Shown here piece by piece: positions 15,072 through 25,037 of a stretch of DNA of 64,000 bases. Position 1 is the first letter of the stretch, and each line of letters opens with the position of its first letter. A program made the translations under genes and the position numbers. The stretch lies in the NCBI GenBank assembly GCA_035543335.1, contig DASZZH010000015.1, positions 1-64,000 of the forward strand, written 5' to 3'. The notes beneath the pieces are model-generated. The model ran no database searches and was not told the DNA's origin. It worked only from the letters and a program-made list of their open reading frames with translations. The DNA is from Burkholderiales bacterium. Lineage in GTDB: Bacteria > Pseudomonadota > Gammaproteobacteria > Burkholderiales > JAHFRG01.

Positions 15072-15854
15072 TTATTGATAGAACAGGAACAAACGGTAAC
15101 CGGAAGGCTCGAGGTCGCCGCTGTCGATAAAAAGCTTGGTGGTGAATTCGTTGTTCGCTTCCATGCCGCGGTTCGCATCCACGCCGCCCGCCAGATAGTC
15201 CGCGGGAGTGAGCACGCGGCGCGCCACCATCTGGGCCTGAGTATTGGTAAAAGTGAGTTCCAATGCCGGATAGGCTTGGGCGAACGGCGCGCGATTGCGC
15301 AGCGTGGCGGTGAGGATGATGAGGTTCGGCCGCTGCGGGTCGGCCTGCAAATCGGAGGCTTCGATGCTTATCCATTCGGCATAGCGCGGCAAATCCACCG
15401 CGCACTGCAACAGCTCGCAATAGCGCTGCAAAAAGGGCTTGGTTTCGGGATAGTAAGCGGCAATCGGCACGCGGAAAAAATAAGCCGCCTGCGCCGCCAG
15501 CATGAGAAGCAGCAGCAACGCAGCGGCAGACCAGGCGATTGTTTTGGCTGGACTGTGTTCTGCTTTCTCCAAAGCCTCGTCGGTGAATTTGAGCGGTTTC
15601 GCCTGCTTGCCGCTCACCTTGGTTTGCAGTTTGGGTACCGTTTCCGGGGCGCTGGTTTTCTGCGGCATGCTGCGCGCTTGCAGGACGGTTTCGCGCAGAG
15701 CACCCGGCGCATCGTCCAGCGTGGCAAGGCTGTCGAGGGCGTTGAAAATTTCCGCGCACTGGCCGCAGCGCACTCGGCCCTCGCCCGCCCGCAAATCCTC
15801 GTGCCGCACCCGGAACGTGGTGTGGCAGCTTGGGCAAGTGGTGACCATGCTCAT
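15072..15854 (-). CDS. Zinc-ribbon DUF3426 membrane protein
   Basis: About 260 aa. Begins MSMVTTCPSCHTTFRVR and VRCGQCAEIFNALDSL, a Cys4 zinc ribbon (MJ0042 type). A Pro/Lys-rich linker, one membrane helix near 130-155 (ALLLLLMLAAQAAYFF) and the DUF3426 domain follow. The ATG at 15854, after AGAGGTG, is chosen over an upstream start that would overlap prmA. Almost always follows prmA in betaproteobacteria; role unknown, possibly envelope or regulation. Confidence 0.85.
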   Translation of the reverse strand: MSMVTTCPSCHTTFRVRHEDLRAGEGRVRCGQCAEIFNALDSLATLDDAPGALRETVLQARSMPQKTSAPETVPKLQTKVSGKQAKPLKFTDEALEKAEHSPAKTIAWSAAALLLLLMLAAQAAYFFRVPIAAYYPETKPFLQRYCELLQCAVDLPRYAEWISIEASDLQADPQRPNLIILTATLRNRAPFAQAYPALELTFTNTQAQMVARRVLTPADYLAGGVDANRGMEANNEFTTKLFIDSGDLEPSGYRLFLFYQ

Positions 15855-15859
15855 CGCGC

Positions 15860-16747
15860 TCACCTCTTGGTTCCGGCTAGACACACCCAACCGGAATCTT
15901 CATCCGCCTTACGCATGCCAAACCATTGCAGATAAGCCTCTTCGACTTCGCGCGCCTGGTCGGTGAGAATGCCGGATAACACGATGGCGCCGCCGCATCG
16001 AGTGGCTTGCGCAAGCAGCGGTGCTAGCAGCTTCAACGGATTGGCCAGGATGTTGGCGAGCACCACATCGGCCTCGAACAGCGGCAACTCGTTTGGAGTA
16101 TAAAACTCTGCATCGACTTTATTCTGCCGTGCATTGGTCCTGCTCGAGTCAAGCGCTTGCGCGTCGCAGTCCACGCCCACCGCACGTTGCGCGCGGAGTC
16201 TTTTAGCCGCAAGGGCAAGAATCCCGGACCCGCAGCCGTAGTCAAGCACCTGTTCCCCACCTTTGAGATGCGCATCCAGCCAGTTTAAGCACATACGGGT
16301 GGTCGGATGGCTGCCGGTGCCAAACCCCAGACCGGGGTCAAGAATGAGATTAAGCGCATAAGCATCAGGCACAGCATGCCAAGTCGGCACCACCCACAGG
16401 CGCGGCGAAATCTGCATCGGCGCAAACTGCGACCGCACCAAACGCACCCAATCCCGGTCCGGCACATCGGCAACAGTAAACTTGGGGTGAACGAGATGCG
16501 CTGTGAGCGACGCGGTTTTGACGATGGCGGTGATATCCACGCCGGCGGGAAACAGGCCGTTTACCCGGCTGGACTGCCATAGGGTCGGGGACGACTCGCC
16601 CGGTTCGTCGAAAACCGGCTGCTCATCCGGGGTTCCGGCATGGGCATCGGAAACGTCCACGGACAGCGCACCCAGTTGCAGCAGCACCTCGCTCAGGATT
16701 TCGGCTTGTTCCGCATTCGCTTCGAGAGTAAGCGACAGCCAGTTCAT
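15860..16747 (-). CDS. prmA: Ribosomal protein L11 methyltransferase
   Basis: 295 aa from the ATG giving MNWLSLTLEAN; the frame is open nine codons further up. N-terminal L11-recognition domain, then a class I SAM methyltransferase: GTGSHPTTRMCL, VLDYGCGSGILALAA, VVLANILANPL. Trimethylates L11. Overlap with the preceding accC operon and following DUF3426 gene is the usual arrangement. Confidence 0.95.
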   Translation of the reverse strand: MNWLSLTLEANAEQAEILSEVLLQLGALSVDVSDAHAGTPDEQPVFDEPGESSPTLWQSSRVNGLFPAGVDITAIVKTASLTAHLVHPKFTVADVPDRDWVRLVRSQFAPMQISPRLWVVPTWHAVPDAYALNLILDPGLGFGTGSHPTTRMCLNWLDAHLKGGEQVLDYGCGSGILALAAKRLRAQRAVGVDCDAQALDSSRTNARQNKVDAEFYTPNELPLFEADVVLANILANPLKLLAPLLAQATRCGGAIVLSGILTDQAREVEEAYLQWFGMRKADEDSGWVCLAGTKR

Positions 16748-16770
16748 TGTTGTATCCAAGACCGCAGTTT

Positions 16771-18126
16771 TCATTGATTCTTTTTGTATCCAGCCAATTT
16801 CTGTTCCAGATAATGAATGCTGGTCCCCCCGCGCAGGAAAGCGGCGTCCAGCATCAGTTCCTGATGCAGCGGGATGTTGGTCTTGATGCCTTCGACGATC
16901 ATTTCCGAAAGAGCGATGCGCATGCGCGCTATCGCCTGCGCACGCGTATCGCCATAGGCAATCAGCTTGCCGATCATCGAGTCATAATACGGCGGCACGA
17001 AATAATTCTGGTAGACGTGGGAGTCCATGCGTATGCCCGGACCGCCGGGTGTGTGATAGGAAGTAATCCGCCCTGACGAGGGAACGAATTTGTACGGGTC
17101 TTCGGCGTTGATGCGGCATTCGACGGCGTGTCCTTTCAGCGCCACGTCCTTCTGCCGAATACGCAATTTTTCTCCCGCTGCAATGCGGATTTGTCCCTGC
17201 ACCAAGTCGATGCCGGTCACCATTTCGGTGACCGTGTGCTCGACCTGCAGGCGCGTGTTCATTTCGATGAAATAAAACTCGCCGTTTTCGTAGAGAAATT
17301 CAAACGTGCCGGCGCCGCGGTAGCCGATCTTGCGGCAGGCGTCGGCACAGCGCTCACCGATTTTACCGCGCTGCTTCGGATGCAAATTCGGCGCGGGCGC
17401 CTCCTCGATGATTTTCTGGTGCCGTCGCTGCATCGAGCAATCGCGGTCGCCCAGGAAAATGGCATTGCGATACTCGTCGGCGAGCACCTGAATTTCGATG
17501 TGACGCGGATTTTCAAGGAATTTCTCCATATAAACGGTGGGATTGCCGAAAGCGGCTTGCGCTTCGGAACGCGTCATCGCCACTGCGTTCATCAGGGCCG
17601 CTTCGGTATGCACCACGCGCATGCCGCGTCCCCCGCCGCCGCCCGCCGCCTTGATGATCACGGGGTAGCCGACAGTGCGCGCGATTTTCACGATTTGCTC
17701 GGGTGAATCGGGAAGGCTGCCGTCCGAACCCGGCACGCAGGGCACGCCCGCTTTCTTCATCGCCGCCTTGGCGCTCACCTTGTCGCCCATCAGGCGAATC
17801 GTTTCCGGACGCGGGCCGATGAAGACGAAGCCGCTCTTCTCCACGCGCTCGGCGAAATCGGCGCTTTCAGATAGGAAGCCATAACCGGGATGAACCGCCT
17901 CAGCGTCGGTCACTTCCGCGGCGCTGATGATGGCGGGAATGTTGAGATAGCTCTGGTCGGATGGCGCCGGGCCGATGCACACCGATTCGTCAGCAAGCTT
18001 CACATACTTGGCTTCGGCATCCGCCTCGGAATGCACGGCCACGGTCTTGATGCCCATTTCGCGGCAGGCGCGCTGGATGCGCAGGGCGATCTCACCGCGA
18101 TTGGCAATCAGAATTTTTTCAAACAT
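16771..18126 (-). CDS. accC: Biotin carboxylase subunit of acetyl-CoA carboxylase
   Basis: 451 aa from [23 protein letters not shown]-grasp enzyme: Gly-rich loop [29 protein letters not shown] and [16 protein letters not shown], all intact. Carboxylates biotin on AccB in the first step of fatty acid synthesis. accB lies upstream but is separated by a 273-bp repeat element instead of the usual short gap. Confidence 0.97.
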   Translation of the reverse strand: MFEKILIANRGEIALRIQRACREMGIKTVAVHSEADAEAKYVKLADESVCIGPAPSDQSYLNIPAIISAAEVTDAEAVHPGYGFLSESADFAERVEKSGFVFIGPRPETIRLMGDKVSAKAAMKKAGVPCVPGSDGSLPDSPEQIVKIARTVGYPVIIKAAGGGGGRGMRVVHTEAALMNAVAMTRSEAQAAFGNPTVYMEKFLENPRHIEIQVLADEYRNAIFLGDRDCSMQRRHQKIIEEAPAPNLHPKQRGKIGERCADACRKIGYRGAGTFEFLYENGEFYFIEMNTRLQVEHTVTEMVTGIDLVQGQIRIAAGEKLRIRQKDVALKGHAVECRINAEDPYKFVPSSGRITSYHTPGGPGIRMDSHVYQNYFVPPYYDSMIGKLIAYGDTRAQAIARMRIALSEMIVEGIKTNIPLHQELMLDAAFLRGGTSIHYLEQKLAGYKKNQ

Positions 18127-18214
18127 GTGAAAAACCGGGGGGAGTAAAAAGTGAGGCGTGAAGTGTAAAAGCAAAAATAAGCGCGGAATAAGACTGAAGC
18201 CCCTGAGCAGTTAG

Positions 18215-18487
18215 CAGGGTGTTGAAGAACTCCACGGGGCCGCGGCGTCGGCTTTCCGGGATGGGATGCGCGAAGCGAGCCGCGTCGAATAGCCGTTGCA
18301 TATTCGCTAGGCGAGCGACAAAGCAGACCACCCGGAAAGCCACGCCCCATTCGGGTTTGCACGAAAATGCCCATCTGCTGCGTTGCGCTCCTCGGCATCG
18401 TAGTCCGGGCTACGACCTTCGTCGCGCGCCTTGCATCTGGGCATTTTCGTGTCAAACGCGGCTCCCGGAGAGTTTTTCAACACCCTG
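18215..18487. mobile_element. 273-bp MITE-like element between accB and accC
   Basis: Ends CAGGGTGTTGAAGAACTCC (18215-18233) and, inverted, CAGGGTGTTGAAAAACTC (to 18487). Non-coding; the interior contains GTAGTCCGGGCTAC, a perfect hairpin near 18400, and repeated GCGTTGCGCTCC / GTCGCGCGCC pieces typical of dispersed repeats in proteobacterial genomes. It fills nearly all of the accB-accC spacer, splitting an operon that is normally tight. Family name not known to me. Confidence 0.65.
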
Positions 18488-18516
18488 TTAACTCCTCGCT
18501 TGTCACTCCTTACTCC

Positions 18517-18981
18517 TTACCCAATAACGAACAGCGGTTCGCCGTATTCCACCGGCTGGCCGTTCTCTGCCAGGATTTCCTTGATCACCCCGGCGCGGTC
18601 CGCTTCGATTTCGTTAAGCAGTTTCATCGCCTCGATGATGCACAGCGTGTCACCGGCATTGACCCGCTGCCCGACTTCGACAAACGCTTTGGCGCCGGGG
18701 CTGGCCGAGCGGTAGAAGGTGCCGACCATCGGCGATTTCACCACATGCCCCTCAGGTTCGGCGGGCGCTGCCGGCGCACCGGCAGCCGCGGTTACTGCAG
18801 GGGTTGCGGGTTGGACGACGGTTGCACTTGCTGGCTGCGCAACGGGAGTCACGGTGGCCTGCACCGATGACTGGCTTACCCGGCTGATGCGAACTTTTTC
18901 CTCGCCTTCGGTGATTTCCAGTTCGGCAATCCCCGACTGCTCCACCAGATCGATCAGCTTTTTAAGTTTTCTTAAATCCAT
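18517..18981 (-). CDS. accB: Biotin carboxyl carrier protein
   Basis: 154 aa. N-terminal [17 protein letters not shown], an Ala/Pro/Val-rich linker at about 45-80, and the biotinyl domain with [13 protein letters not shown] holding the biotinylated Lys. Partner of AccC. Downstream of aroQ, the standard aroQ-accB-accC order. Confidence 0.97.
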   Translation of the reverse strand: MDLRKLKKLIDLVEQSGIAELEITEGEEKVRISRVSQSSVQATVTPVAQPASATVVQPATPAVTAAAGAPAAPAEPEGHVVKSPMVGTFYRSASPGAKAFVEVGQRVNAGDTLCIIEAMKLLNEIEADRAGVIKEILAENGQPVEYGEPLFVIG

Positions 18982-19056
18982 AGCTGGCCTCTACCAATGT
19001 GTGAGCCCCAAAGCTCGAGAAGAACCGCGTTGACGCAGCGGGACGGCTTCAGAGAC

Positions 19057-19488
19057 TCATGTTTGCAGGGCGAACTCAAACGCCAGCTCGTAACTCTTAG
19101 CGCCGAGACCGCTAATCACCCCTACCGCCAGGTCGGAAAAATATGAATGGTGGCGGAAGGATTCGCGGGCATGAATATTTGAAAGATGAACTTCGATAAA
19201 AGGGATTTTCACTGCGGCGAGCGCGTCGCGGATGGCAACGCTGGTGTGGGTATATGCCGCCGGGTTGATGATGATGAACTCCACCCCTTCCTTGCTTGCC
19301 TGCTGGATGCGTTCCACCAAGGTGTTCTCGGCGTTGCTCTGGAAACAGGTGAGCCTGGCGCCCGCCTGTTTGGCGCGTTCCTTAAGGCGAACATCAATCG
19401 CCTCGAGGGTGTCGTGACCGTAATGTTCCGGCTCACGGGATCCCAGCAGATTTAAATTGGGGCCGTGCAGAACCAGGATATTTTTCAT
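19057..19488 (-). CDS. aroQ: 3-dehydroquinate dehydratase, type II
   Basis: 143 aa from [20 protein letters not shown]. Shikimate pathway. Active-site motifs: HYG with the catalytic Tyr, [13 protein letters not shown] and [16 protein letters not shown] with the catalytic His region. ATG at 19488 is chosen by family alignment; six further codons upstream are open. Confidence 0.96.
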   Translation of the reverse strand: MKNILVLHGPNLNLLGSREPEHYGHDTLEAIDVRLKERAKQAGARLTCFQSNAENTLVERIQQASKEGVEFIIINPAAYTHTSVAIRDALAAVKIPFIEVHLSNIHARESFRHHSYFSDLAVGVISGLGAKSYELAFEFALQT

Positions 19489-19582
19489 ACACCAAAGTTT
19501 GCACAATTTCGTCTAAATTGTCCACTTTTTCGCTGAACTTCGCCGAAATTACGGCAAAATGCTTGAAGGTAATGCTGGGTTT

Positions 19583-20104
19583 TTAGAGCAGAGGGGTGAT
19601 TATGGCGTCGAGCTTGGCCTGCGTCAATCCGCCTAGCTGGGTGCTGACGATCTTGCCCTTACGGTCGAGAATAGCGGTGAACGGCAGTGCCCCGGCACGA
19701 TTGCCGGCCTTGCGCGACAACTCCATGGCATCGAGATCCCCCAGCAAAACCGGGTAGTTAATGCCTACTTCCTTAATATAGGCTTCCACTGCGTCCTTTT
19801 TATCCAGGGCCACCCCGACGAAAACCAGTCCGCGGTCGCGATATTTGTCTTGAATCTTCACGAACTGGGGGATTTCCTCACGGCAAGGCGGGCACCAGGT
19901 CGCCCAAAAATTGACCACCAGCACCTTGCCCCGCCACTGCGCCAGATCCTGATTTTGCCCGTTGAGGTCTGGAATATTGGCGGCGAACAGCGCTTGGGCA
20001 TCTGCTTCCGCCACTGCCGGCGCCTTAGCTTGCCAGCCGAAAAACATGCCGGCGCCCAAGGCCAGAACCGCAACAGCAAAAAAGAGGAGCGCGCGCTTGC
20101 CCAT
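19583..20104 (-). CDS. TlpA/ResA-like thioredoxin
   Basis: 173 aa. N-terminal membrane anchor (ALLFFAVAVLALGAGMFFG), then an AhpC/TSA-Redoxin fold with FWATWCPPCREE as the active CxxC. A periplasmic thiol-disulfide reductase, often used for cytochrome c maturation. Directly abuts dsbD, which would feed it electrons from the cytoplasm. Confidence 0.92.
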   Translation of the reverse strand: MGKRALLFFAVAVLALGAGMFFGWQAKAPAVAEADAQALFAANIPDLNGQNQDLAQWRGKVLVVNFWATWCPPCREEIPQFVKIQDKYRDRGLVFVGVALDKKDAVEAYIKEVGINYPVLLGDLDAMELSRKAGNRAGALPFTAILDRKGKIVSTQLGGLTQAKLDAIITPLL

Positions 20105-21922
20105 TTATTTCAAGACCGCGCCTAGAGTGGCGATGAATTTTTCCGGGCTCTGATAGCCGACCACCCGCACGCCCTTAATCTCATTTCCCTGCTTATCGAA
20201 AAACAGGGTTCCCGGCGGACCGAACAACCCAAAGCGTTTCATCATGGCGGCATCCTCCGCGGTATTCGCCGTCACATCGGCCTGCAGCAAAACGACATCT
20301 TTGAGTTTGGCTTGCACCGCGGGGTCGGTAAAAGTGAAGCGCTCCATTTCCTTGCATGACACGCACCAGTCAGCGTAAAAATCGTACATGACATATTTGC
20401 CTCCGGCTTGCGCTACCACCTGATCAAGTTCCGCATTGCTTTTGACGCGTTGGAATTTGAGCCCCTGCACGGGCTGGGTGGGGCCGTTAAGCTGGGCCAG
20501 TGGCCGCAATATATCGCGCCCGCCAGAGAACACGCCAACTAAAAGTGCAATTCCTGCGACCAGGGCGATGATGCCGATTCCTTTCCCCAGTCGCGCGTAG
20601 CCCAACGCTTCAGCAGGTAGCGGATCGACGGCTTTCAGGTACACCGCCCAGACGATCAGCAGTGTCGCCCACAAAGCCATGTGTACTTGCGGCGAAATTA
20701 ATGGTGAAATGATCCAGATCGCCACACCGAGCAGCAGCACCCCGAAAAACCGTTTCACCGCATCCATCCACGGGCCCGCCTTGGGCAAGAACGTACCTGC
20801 GGAAATGCCCACCGCCAAGAGCGGCACACCCATGCCCAGCGCCATGGCAAACAAGCTCGAGCCCCCCAAAACAACATCGCGCGACTGACTGATATAAAGC
20901 AGCGCGCCTGCAAGCGGCGCGGCCACGCAGGGGCTTACAATCAGCGCGGAAAGCCCGCCTATGACGAACGCACCGGCAAGATTGCCAGCTTTGATGCGAT
21001 TCGCCGCATCATTCAATCTCCCTTGAACGGAGGCGGGAAGCTGCAGCTCATACCAACCAAACACGGACAGCGCAAGAGCTACGAAAAGCGCGGCAAACGC
21101 ACCGAGCACCCAGGCGTTTTGCAGCGCGTTGGAAAGCAGCGTTCCGCTCAAGCCCGCCGCCACGCCGGCGACGGCGTAGGTAATCGCCACGCCCAGCACA
21201 TAGGCTCCGGACAACGCCAGTCCGCGGGCCTTGGTCATTGTTTGTTTCTGCCCAACGATGATGCCGGAGAGAATCGGGATCATCGGAAACACGCAAGGCG
21301 TAAATGCCAGCAACAAGCCAAAACCGAAAAAGCTTGCGACGATAAACCAGAAGCTTCCGCCTTTAAGCAAATTGGCGATTTGCGATGATTCATCGTTGGC
21401 AGCCGGGTCATTGGAACTAAGCAGCGGGCTGGGCGATGCGGCGGCTTTCAGGCCCTGCAGGCTGGCGATTGGGGCGGGAGCAGCAGACAACCGGCTGGTT
21501 GCGGCAACCAGACTCAGATGCGCGCTCTGCTCAAGCGGGGTGTAGCACACGCCCGCATCGGCACAGCCTTGCGACACCGCTTTCAGGGTCAACGTCTGGC
21601 TTGGTCCCAGCGCTTGCTTAAGCGGCAGCTTGATTTTGAGGTCACGCCGATAGGTTTCGACGCGCCCGAAAAACTGGTCCTGATGCATTTCGCCCGCCGG
21701 TATCTGCGGCTTGCCCAGGGAAAATCCCGCCGGCTGCACTTCAAACCGGAAACGCTCGCGATACAGGTAATAACCGTCGGCGATTTGATAGCGGATTTCG
21801 ATATTGCCGGGGTCGAGCATTTGCGCCGAAAAACGGAACGCCTTTTCCGGCTCGAGCAATTCCGGCTCCGCCGCGCGCGCAAGCAGGGAAAACAGCATCA
21901 GCAAAAAGAACAGCAGACGCAT
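20105..21922 (-). CDS. dsbD: Thiol:disulfide interchange protein DsbD
   Basis: 605 aa. Three parts are visible: an N-terminal periplasmic domain with GCADAGVCYTPLE; a membrane domain with eight helices whose redox Cys lie in AFTPCVFPMIP and SPCVAAPLAGAL; and a C-terminal thioredoxin domain with YADWCVSCKEME. Moves electrons from cytoplasmic thioredoxin to periplasmic partners. Tail-to-head with the TlpA-like gene and preceded by cutA. Confidence 0.96.
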   Translation of the reverse strand: MRLLFFLLMLFSLLARAAEPELLEPEKAFRFSAQMLDPGNIEIRYQIADGYYLYRERFRFEVQPAGFSLGKPQIPAGEMHQDQFFGRVETYRRDLKIKLPLKQALGPSQTLTLKAVSQGCADAGVCYTPLEQSAHLSLVAATSRLSAAPAPIASLQGLKAAASPSPLLSSNDPAANDESSQIANLLKGGSFWFIVASFFGFGLLLAFTPCVFPMIPILSGIIVGQKQTMTKARGLALSGAYVLGVAITYAVAGVAAGLSGTLLSNALQNAWVLGAFAALFVALALSVFGWYELQLPASVQGRLNDAANRIKAGNLAGAFVIGGLSALIVSPCVAAPLAGALLYISQSRDVVLGGSSLFAMALGMGVPLLAVGISAGTFLPKAGPWMDAVKRFFGVLLLGVAIWIISPLISPQVHMALWATLLIVWAVYLKAVDPLPAEALGYARLGKGIGIIALVAGIALLVGVFSGGRDILRPLAQLNGPTQPVQGLKFQRVKSNAELDQVVAQAGGKYVMYDFYADWCVSCKEMERFTFTDPAVQAKLKDVVLLQADVTANTAEDAAMMKRFGLFGPPGTLFFDKQGNEIKGVRVVGYQSPEKFIATLGAVLK

Positions 21923-21937
21923 GTCACAGGAATGAAA

Positions 21938-22273
21938 CTAGTTGTTTTTGACGGGCAGCGTCTCCGCCACGATCCATTCCAGATAGGCTGCCGATCCGGT
22001 GGTTATAGGGACAGCAATCAACTCGGGAAGTTCGTAAGGATGGTGCTGTTTTACCAGCTTTTCCACTTGAGGAAAATGCGTTTTGATGGTTTTGATGAAA
22101 ACCGGCACTTCGGGCGCGGTTTCGATTTTTCCCTTCCAGCGGTAAATCGATGTGCATTCAGCCATGACATTGATGCATGCCGCAAGCCGTGCCTCCACGA
22201 GTTTGTTCGCGAGTTTGAAAGCAGACTCGCGATCGGGAAGATTGGTGATGACGAGAATCGCCTCGGGTTTCAT
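21938..22273 (-). CDS. cutA: Divalent-cation tolerance protein CutA
   Basis: 111 aa. Small ferredoxin-like trimeric protein; motifs KLANKLVEARLAACINV, SIYRWKGKIE and HPYELPELIAVPI are characteristic. Linked genetically to copper tolerance in E. coli, although the molecular role is unclear. cutA-dsbD adjacency is conserved in proteobacteria. Confidence 0.95.
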   Translation of the reverse strand: MKPEAILVITNLPDRESAFKLANKLVEARLAACINVMAECTSIYRWKGKIETAPEVPVFIKTIKTHFPQVEKLVKQHHPYELPELIAVPITTGSAAYLEWIVAETLPVKNN

Positions 22274-22355
22274 GGTAATCCGGGTTTGAGTTTGCGCCTA
22301 TTCTACCCGGTTCCGGACCATTCAGAGACGCCCGTGTCGCGGGCCGTGTGGCGGA

Positions 22356-22895
22356 CTAGTTTTGAGGTGCGACTGAGCTTAACACCCCGCTTGCGAGGAG
22401 TTTTCTGCCAATGCTTTGAAACGCGGCAAGGTATGCGCTTTGAAACGCGCATTCATAGCCGCTGACAATGGCGCCGACCTCGGAACTCGACTTGAACGTG
22501 CCCAGTTCTTCCCCGCCGGGTAGATACGCGGTGACGCTCACGTCGGCATAGAACACTTTCATCAAGGGATTGAATGAGCCCTTACCGCTTACTTTGATAA
22601 TCACATCCGGCGTCGGCATCTGCTCGCGCGGCAGAACCTGGGAGACCAAGGGCGCGAAAGCGTCAAGCGCTGCGTTGCGCACCAGCCGCCCTTCTGGATA
22701 GTAGATCTCAGTGTAATAGTAATAGTGCGAGGTCCATTGCGTGAGCTGCTCCGGCGTCATGTCCACGGCAAGGCGGATGGGCAACGGGTCGTCGGCCGTG
22801 GCGGCGGGATTATCCGGCAAGGTGGGCGCGACACCACACCCTGCCAGCAAGGTGAGCAGCAGGGCGGAAAACGTTTTTAAGACAGGGGGTGTCAT
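22356..22895 (-). CDS. Hypothetical lipoprotein
   Basis: 179 aa. Signal peptide with lipobox LLAGC. The mature part has an unusual Tyr run (SHYYYYTEIYYPE) and a beta-rich domain without motifs I recognise. Divides the cutA-dsbD group from an NAD-epimerase gene. Probably envelope located. Confidence 0.6.
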   Translation of the reverse strand: MTPPVLKTFSALLLTLLAGCGVAPTLPDNPAATADDPLPIRLAVDMTPEQLTQWTSHYYYYTEIYYPEGRLVRNAALDAFAPLVSQVLPREQMPTPDVIIKVSGKGSFNPLMKVFYADVSVTAYLPGGEELGTFKSSSEVGAIVSGYECAFQSAYLAAFQSIGRKLLASGVLSSVAPQN

Positions 22896-22939
22896 GGCAC
22901 TGATACAATATCCGTAAGACGAAACGGCGCCAATTAAGT

Positions 22940-23824
22940 TCAGTGCCGCCGGTCGCGGGCTTGCGCCGCGGCAATGCCATCAGCGACCACTGGATAATGC
23001 AATTTCACTTGCAGCTCGCGCTTCATGCGCCGGTTGGCAAGCCGCCTTGATTCCTGCATGAAGGAAAGCAGAGTTTCAGACAGCTCTTGCCCCGCTTCGG
23101 CTTGCGGAATGCGCGGCGGGCGCGGCAAGCCGAAGGAGTCCGCGACCAAATCGAAATAATCGCCCATCTTGAGCTCCGAATCGTCGCTGGTGTTGTACAC
23201 CCTTCCCGGTCGCCCCAGGCGCAGCGCGGCAATTACAATGCGCGCCAAGTCATCGGCGTGGATGTGATTAGTGTAGGCGTCCTGATCCGGGAGCAGCGCC
23301 GGGGTTCCGCTTTTTAAACGCTCAAACGGCAAGCGGTCTTCGGCGTAGATCCCCGGCACGCGCAAAATGCTCACGCGCACGCCGCTGCGCATTCCCCAAT
23401 CGCGGACCCGGCGCTCGGCGTCGAGGCGGCGCCTGGCGCGCTCGGTCTGGGGTTTGAGCGGCCGCGTTTCGGGAACGATTTCGCCGCCGCAATGGCCATA
23501 CACACCGCTGGTACTGATGTAGATGAGGCGATGTGGTAAAATTTTTCCCTTGGTCAGCGCGGCAAGCAGATGCGCGGTGCGCGTGTCGCGGGTGCCGAGT
23601 GAAGGCGGCGGAGCAAAATGTACCACGTCATGCGCTAGGCCGCCGAGCATGGTGAACGTCTCCGGCTTATCGAGGTCTCCGGGAATCGGCGTAATGCCGT
23701 ACGTGCGCAGTAAATCGAAGCGCGCGGGCGAATGCGAAAGCGCATAGATGCGATAGCCACCGCGAAGTTGACGCACCATGCGCAGGGCAATATCGCCGCA
23801 GCCGACAATCAAAAGCCGTCTCAT
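22940..23824 (-). CDS. NAD(P)-dependent epimerase/dehydratase-like protein
   Basis: 294 aa from MRRLLIVGCGDIALRMV, a Rossmann start with the atypical GCGDIA in place of GxxGxxG (YeeZ-like extended SDR). YISTSGVYG resembles the Ser/Tyr catalytic stretch. Substrate unknown. ATG at 23824 chosen because the Rossmann motif begins there; 15 more codons are open upstream. Divergent from the ferredoxin-reductase gene, with a shared promoter region of about 85 bp. Confidence 0.8.
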   Translation of the reverse strand: MRRLLIVGCGDIALRMVRQLRGGYRIYALSHSPARFDLLRTYGITPIPGDLDKPETFTMLGGLAHDVVHFAPPPSLGTRDTRTAHLLAALTKGKILPHRLIYISTSGVYGHCGGEIVPETRPLKPQTERARRRLDAERRVRDWGMRSGVRVSILRVPGIYAEDRLPFERLKSGTPALLPDQDAYTNHIHADDLARIVIAALRLGRPGRVYNTSDDSELKMGDYFDLVADSFGLPRPPRIPQAEAGQELSETLLSFMQESRRLANRRMKRELQVKLHYPVVADGIAAAQARDRRH

Positions 23825-23908
23825 GCTGTTAATTGTAGAATAAATTTTAGAATGATGGCGGGTCACCACTATAAGAGGCGGTAAATCCCGCCTTAAGGAT
23901 TTGAGTTA

Positions 23909-24940
23909 ATGCCCTTCCAGATCACTATCAAGCCCAGCGAACACGTCTTTTCCGTCGGGCCCGGCGAAGCGATACTCGAAGCCGCCTTGCGCCAGGGCTT
24001 TGCCCTCCCCTACGGCTGCCGCAACGGCGCCTGCGGCTCGTGCAAAGGCAAAATCCTGCAGGGCACGGTGGATTACGGCGTTTATCAGGAAAGCGCGCTG
24101 AGTAGCGTGGAAAAACACGCCGGCATGGCGCTCTTCTGCCAGTCCAAGCCACAAAGCGATATGGTTATCGAATGCCGTGAAATCAACGCGGTCAAGGACA
24201 TTCAAATCAGGAAACTGCCGTGCCGCTTGCAGAAAATGGAGCGGCCGGCGGACGATGTCATGGTGCTTTACCTCAAGCTTCCCGCGAATGAGCGCTTACA
24301 GTTCCTCGCCGGCCAGTACATTGACATTCTCATGAAGGACGGCAAGCGCAGAAGCTTCAGCATGGCCAATCCGCCGCATGACGACGAGCATATCCAGTTG
24401 CACGTCCGCAATATCGTCGGCGGGGCATTCACCGACTATGTATTCAATAAAATGAAAGAGCGCGAAATCTTGCGCTTCGAAGGGCCGCTCGGCACGTTTT
24501 TTCTACGCGAGGATTCCGACAAGCCGATTATCTTCGTCGCCAGCGGCACCGGCTTCGCCCCCATCAAGGGCATCATCGAGCACGCGTTTTACAAAAGCAT
24601 AAAGCGGGAAATGGTGCTGTATTGGGGCGCGTGCATCCCGCCTGATTTATACATGCGCGAACTGCCGCTGCTCTGGGCCAGGGAGCACACCAACTTCCGC
24701 TTCATCCCGGTGCTTTCAGAAGCCCGGCCCGAGGACGAATGGCATGGCCGCTCCGGTTTCGTTCACCGGGCGGTGATGGAAGATTTTACGGACATGAGCG
24801 GCTTTCAAGTCTACGCCTGCGGCGCGCCGGTGATGGTGGACGCCGCGCGCTGCGATTTCACTTCGATGTGCAACCTGTCGCTCGAAGAGTTTCACTCGGA
24901 CGCGTTTACTTTTTCCAACGATCCCAAGCCGGCTGCCTGA
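23909..24940 (+). CDS. [2Fe-2S] ferredoxin-NAD(P)H oxidoreductase (AscD-like)
   Basis: 343 aa. N-terminal plant-type ferredoxin domain with YGCRNGACGSCKGKI and a late Cys in ALFCQSKP, then an FAD-binding part (RSFSMANPP) and an NAD-binding part (FVASGTGFAPIKGI). Resembles CDP-6-deoxy-delta-3,4-glucoseen reductase and methane/phenol oxygenase reductase components. No matching oxygenase or dideoxysugar genes are present, so its partner is unknown. Such standalone copies are common in betaproteobacteria. Confidence 0.85.
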   Translation: MPFQITIKPSEHVFSVGPGEAILEAALRQGFALPYGCRNGACGSCKGKILQGTVDYGVYQESALSSVEKHAGMALFCQSKPQSDMVIECREINAVKDIQIRKLPCRLQKMERPADDVMVLYLKLPANERLQFLAGQYIDILMKDGKRRSFSMANPPHDDEHIQLHVRNIVGGAFTDYVFNKMKEREILRFEGPLGTFFLREDSDKPIIFVASGTGFAPIKGIIEHAFYKSIKREMVLYWGACIPPDLYMRELPLLWAREHTNFRFIPVLSEARPEDEWHGRSGFVHRAVMEDFTDMSGFQVYACGAPVMVDAARCDFTSMCNLSLEEFHSDAFTFSNDPKPAA

Positions 24941-25032
24941 ACCGCCAGGGCGCCAGGATCTGTCGTTGCGAGGAGCGCGAAGCGCGACCAAGCAATCTCG
25001 CTGTTTTCCGGGGTTTGCGTCTTGGCGGTTCA
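24938..25032. repeat. Inverted repeat/REP-like unit between convergent genes
   Basis: GAACCGCCAGG at the left and CTTGGCGGTTC at the right can pair across the 95-bp spacer; the core contains CGTTGCGAGGAGCGCGAAGCGCG, a piece typical of dispersed repeats. With a T-run on the minus side it may end both convergent transcripts. Confidence 0.55.
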
Positions 25033-25037
25033 AAAAA

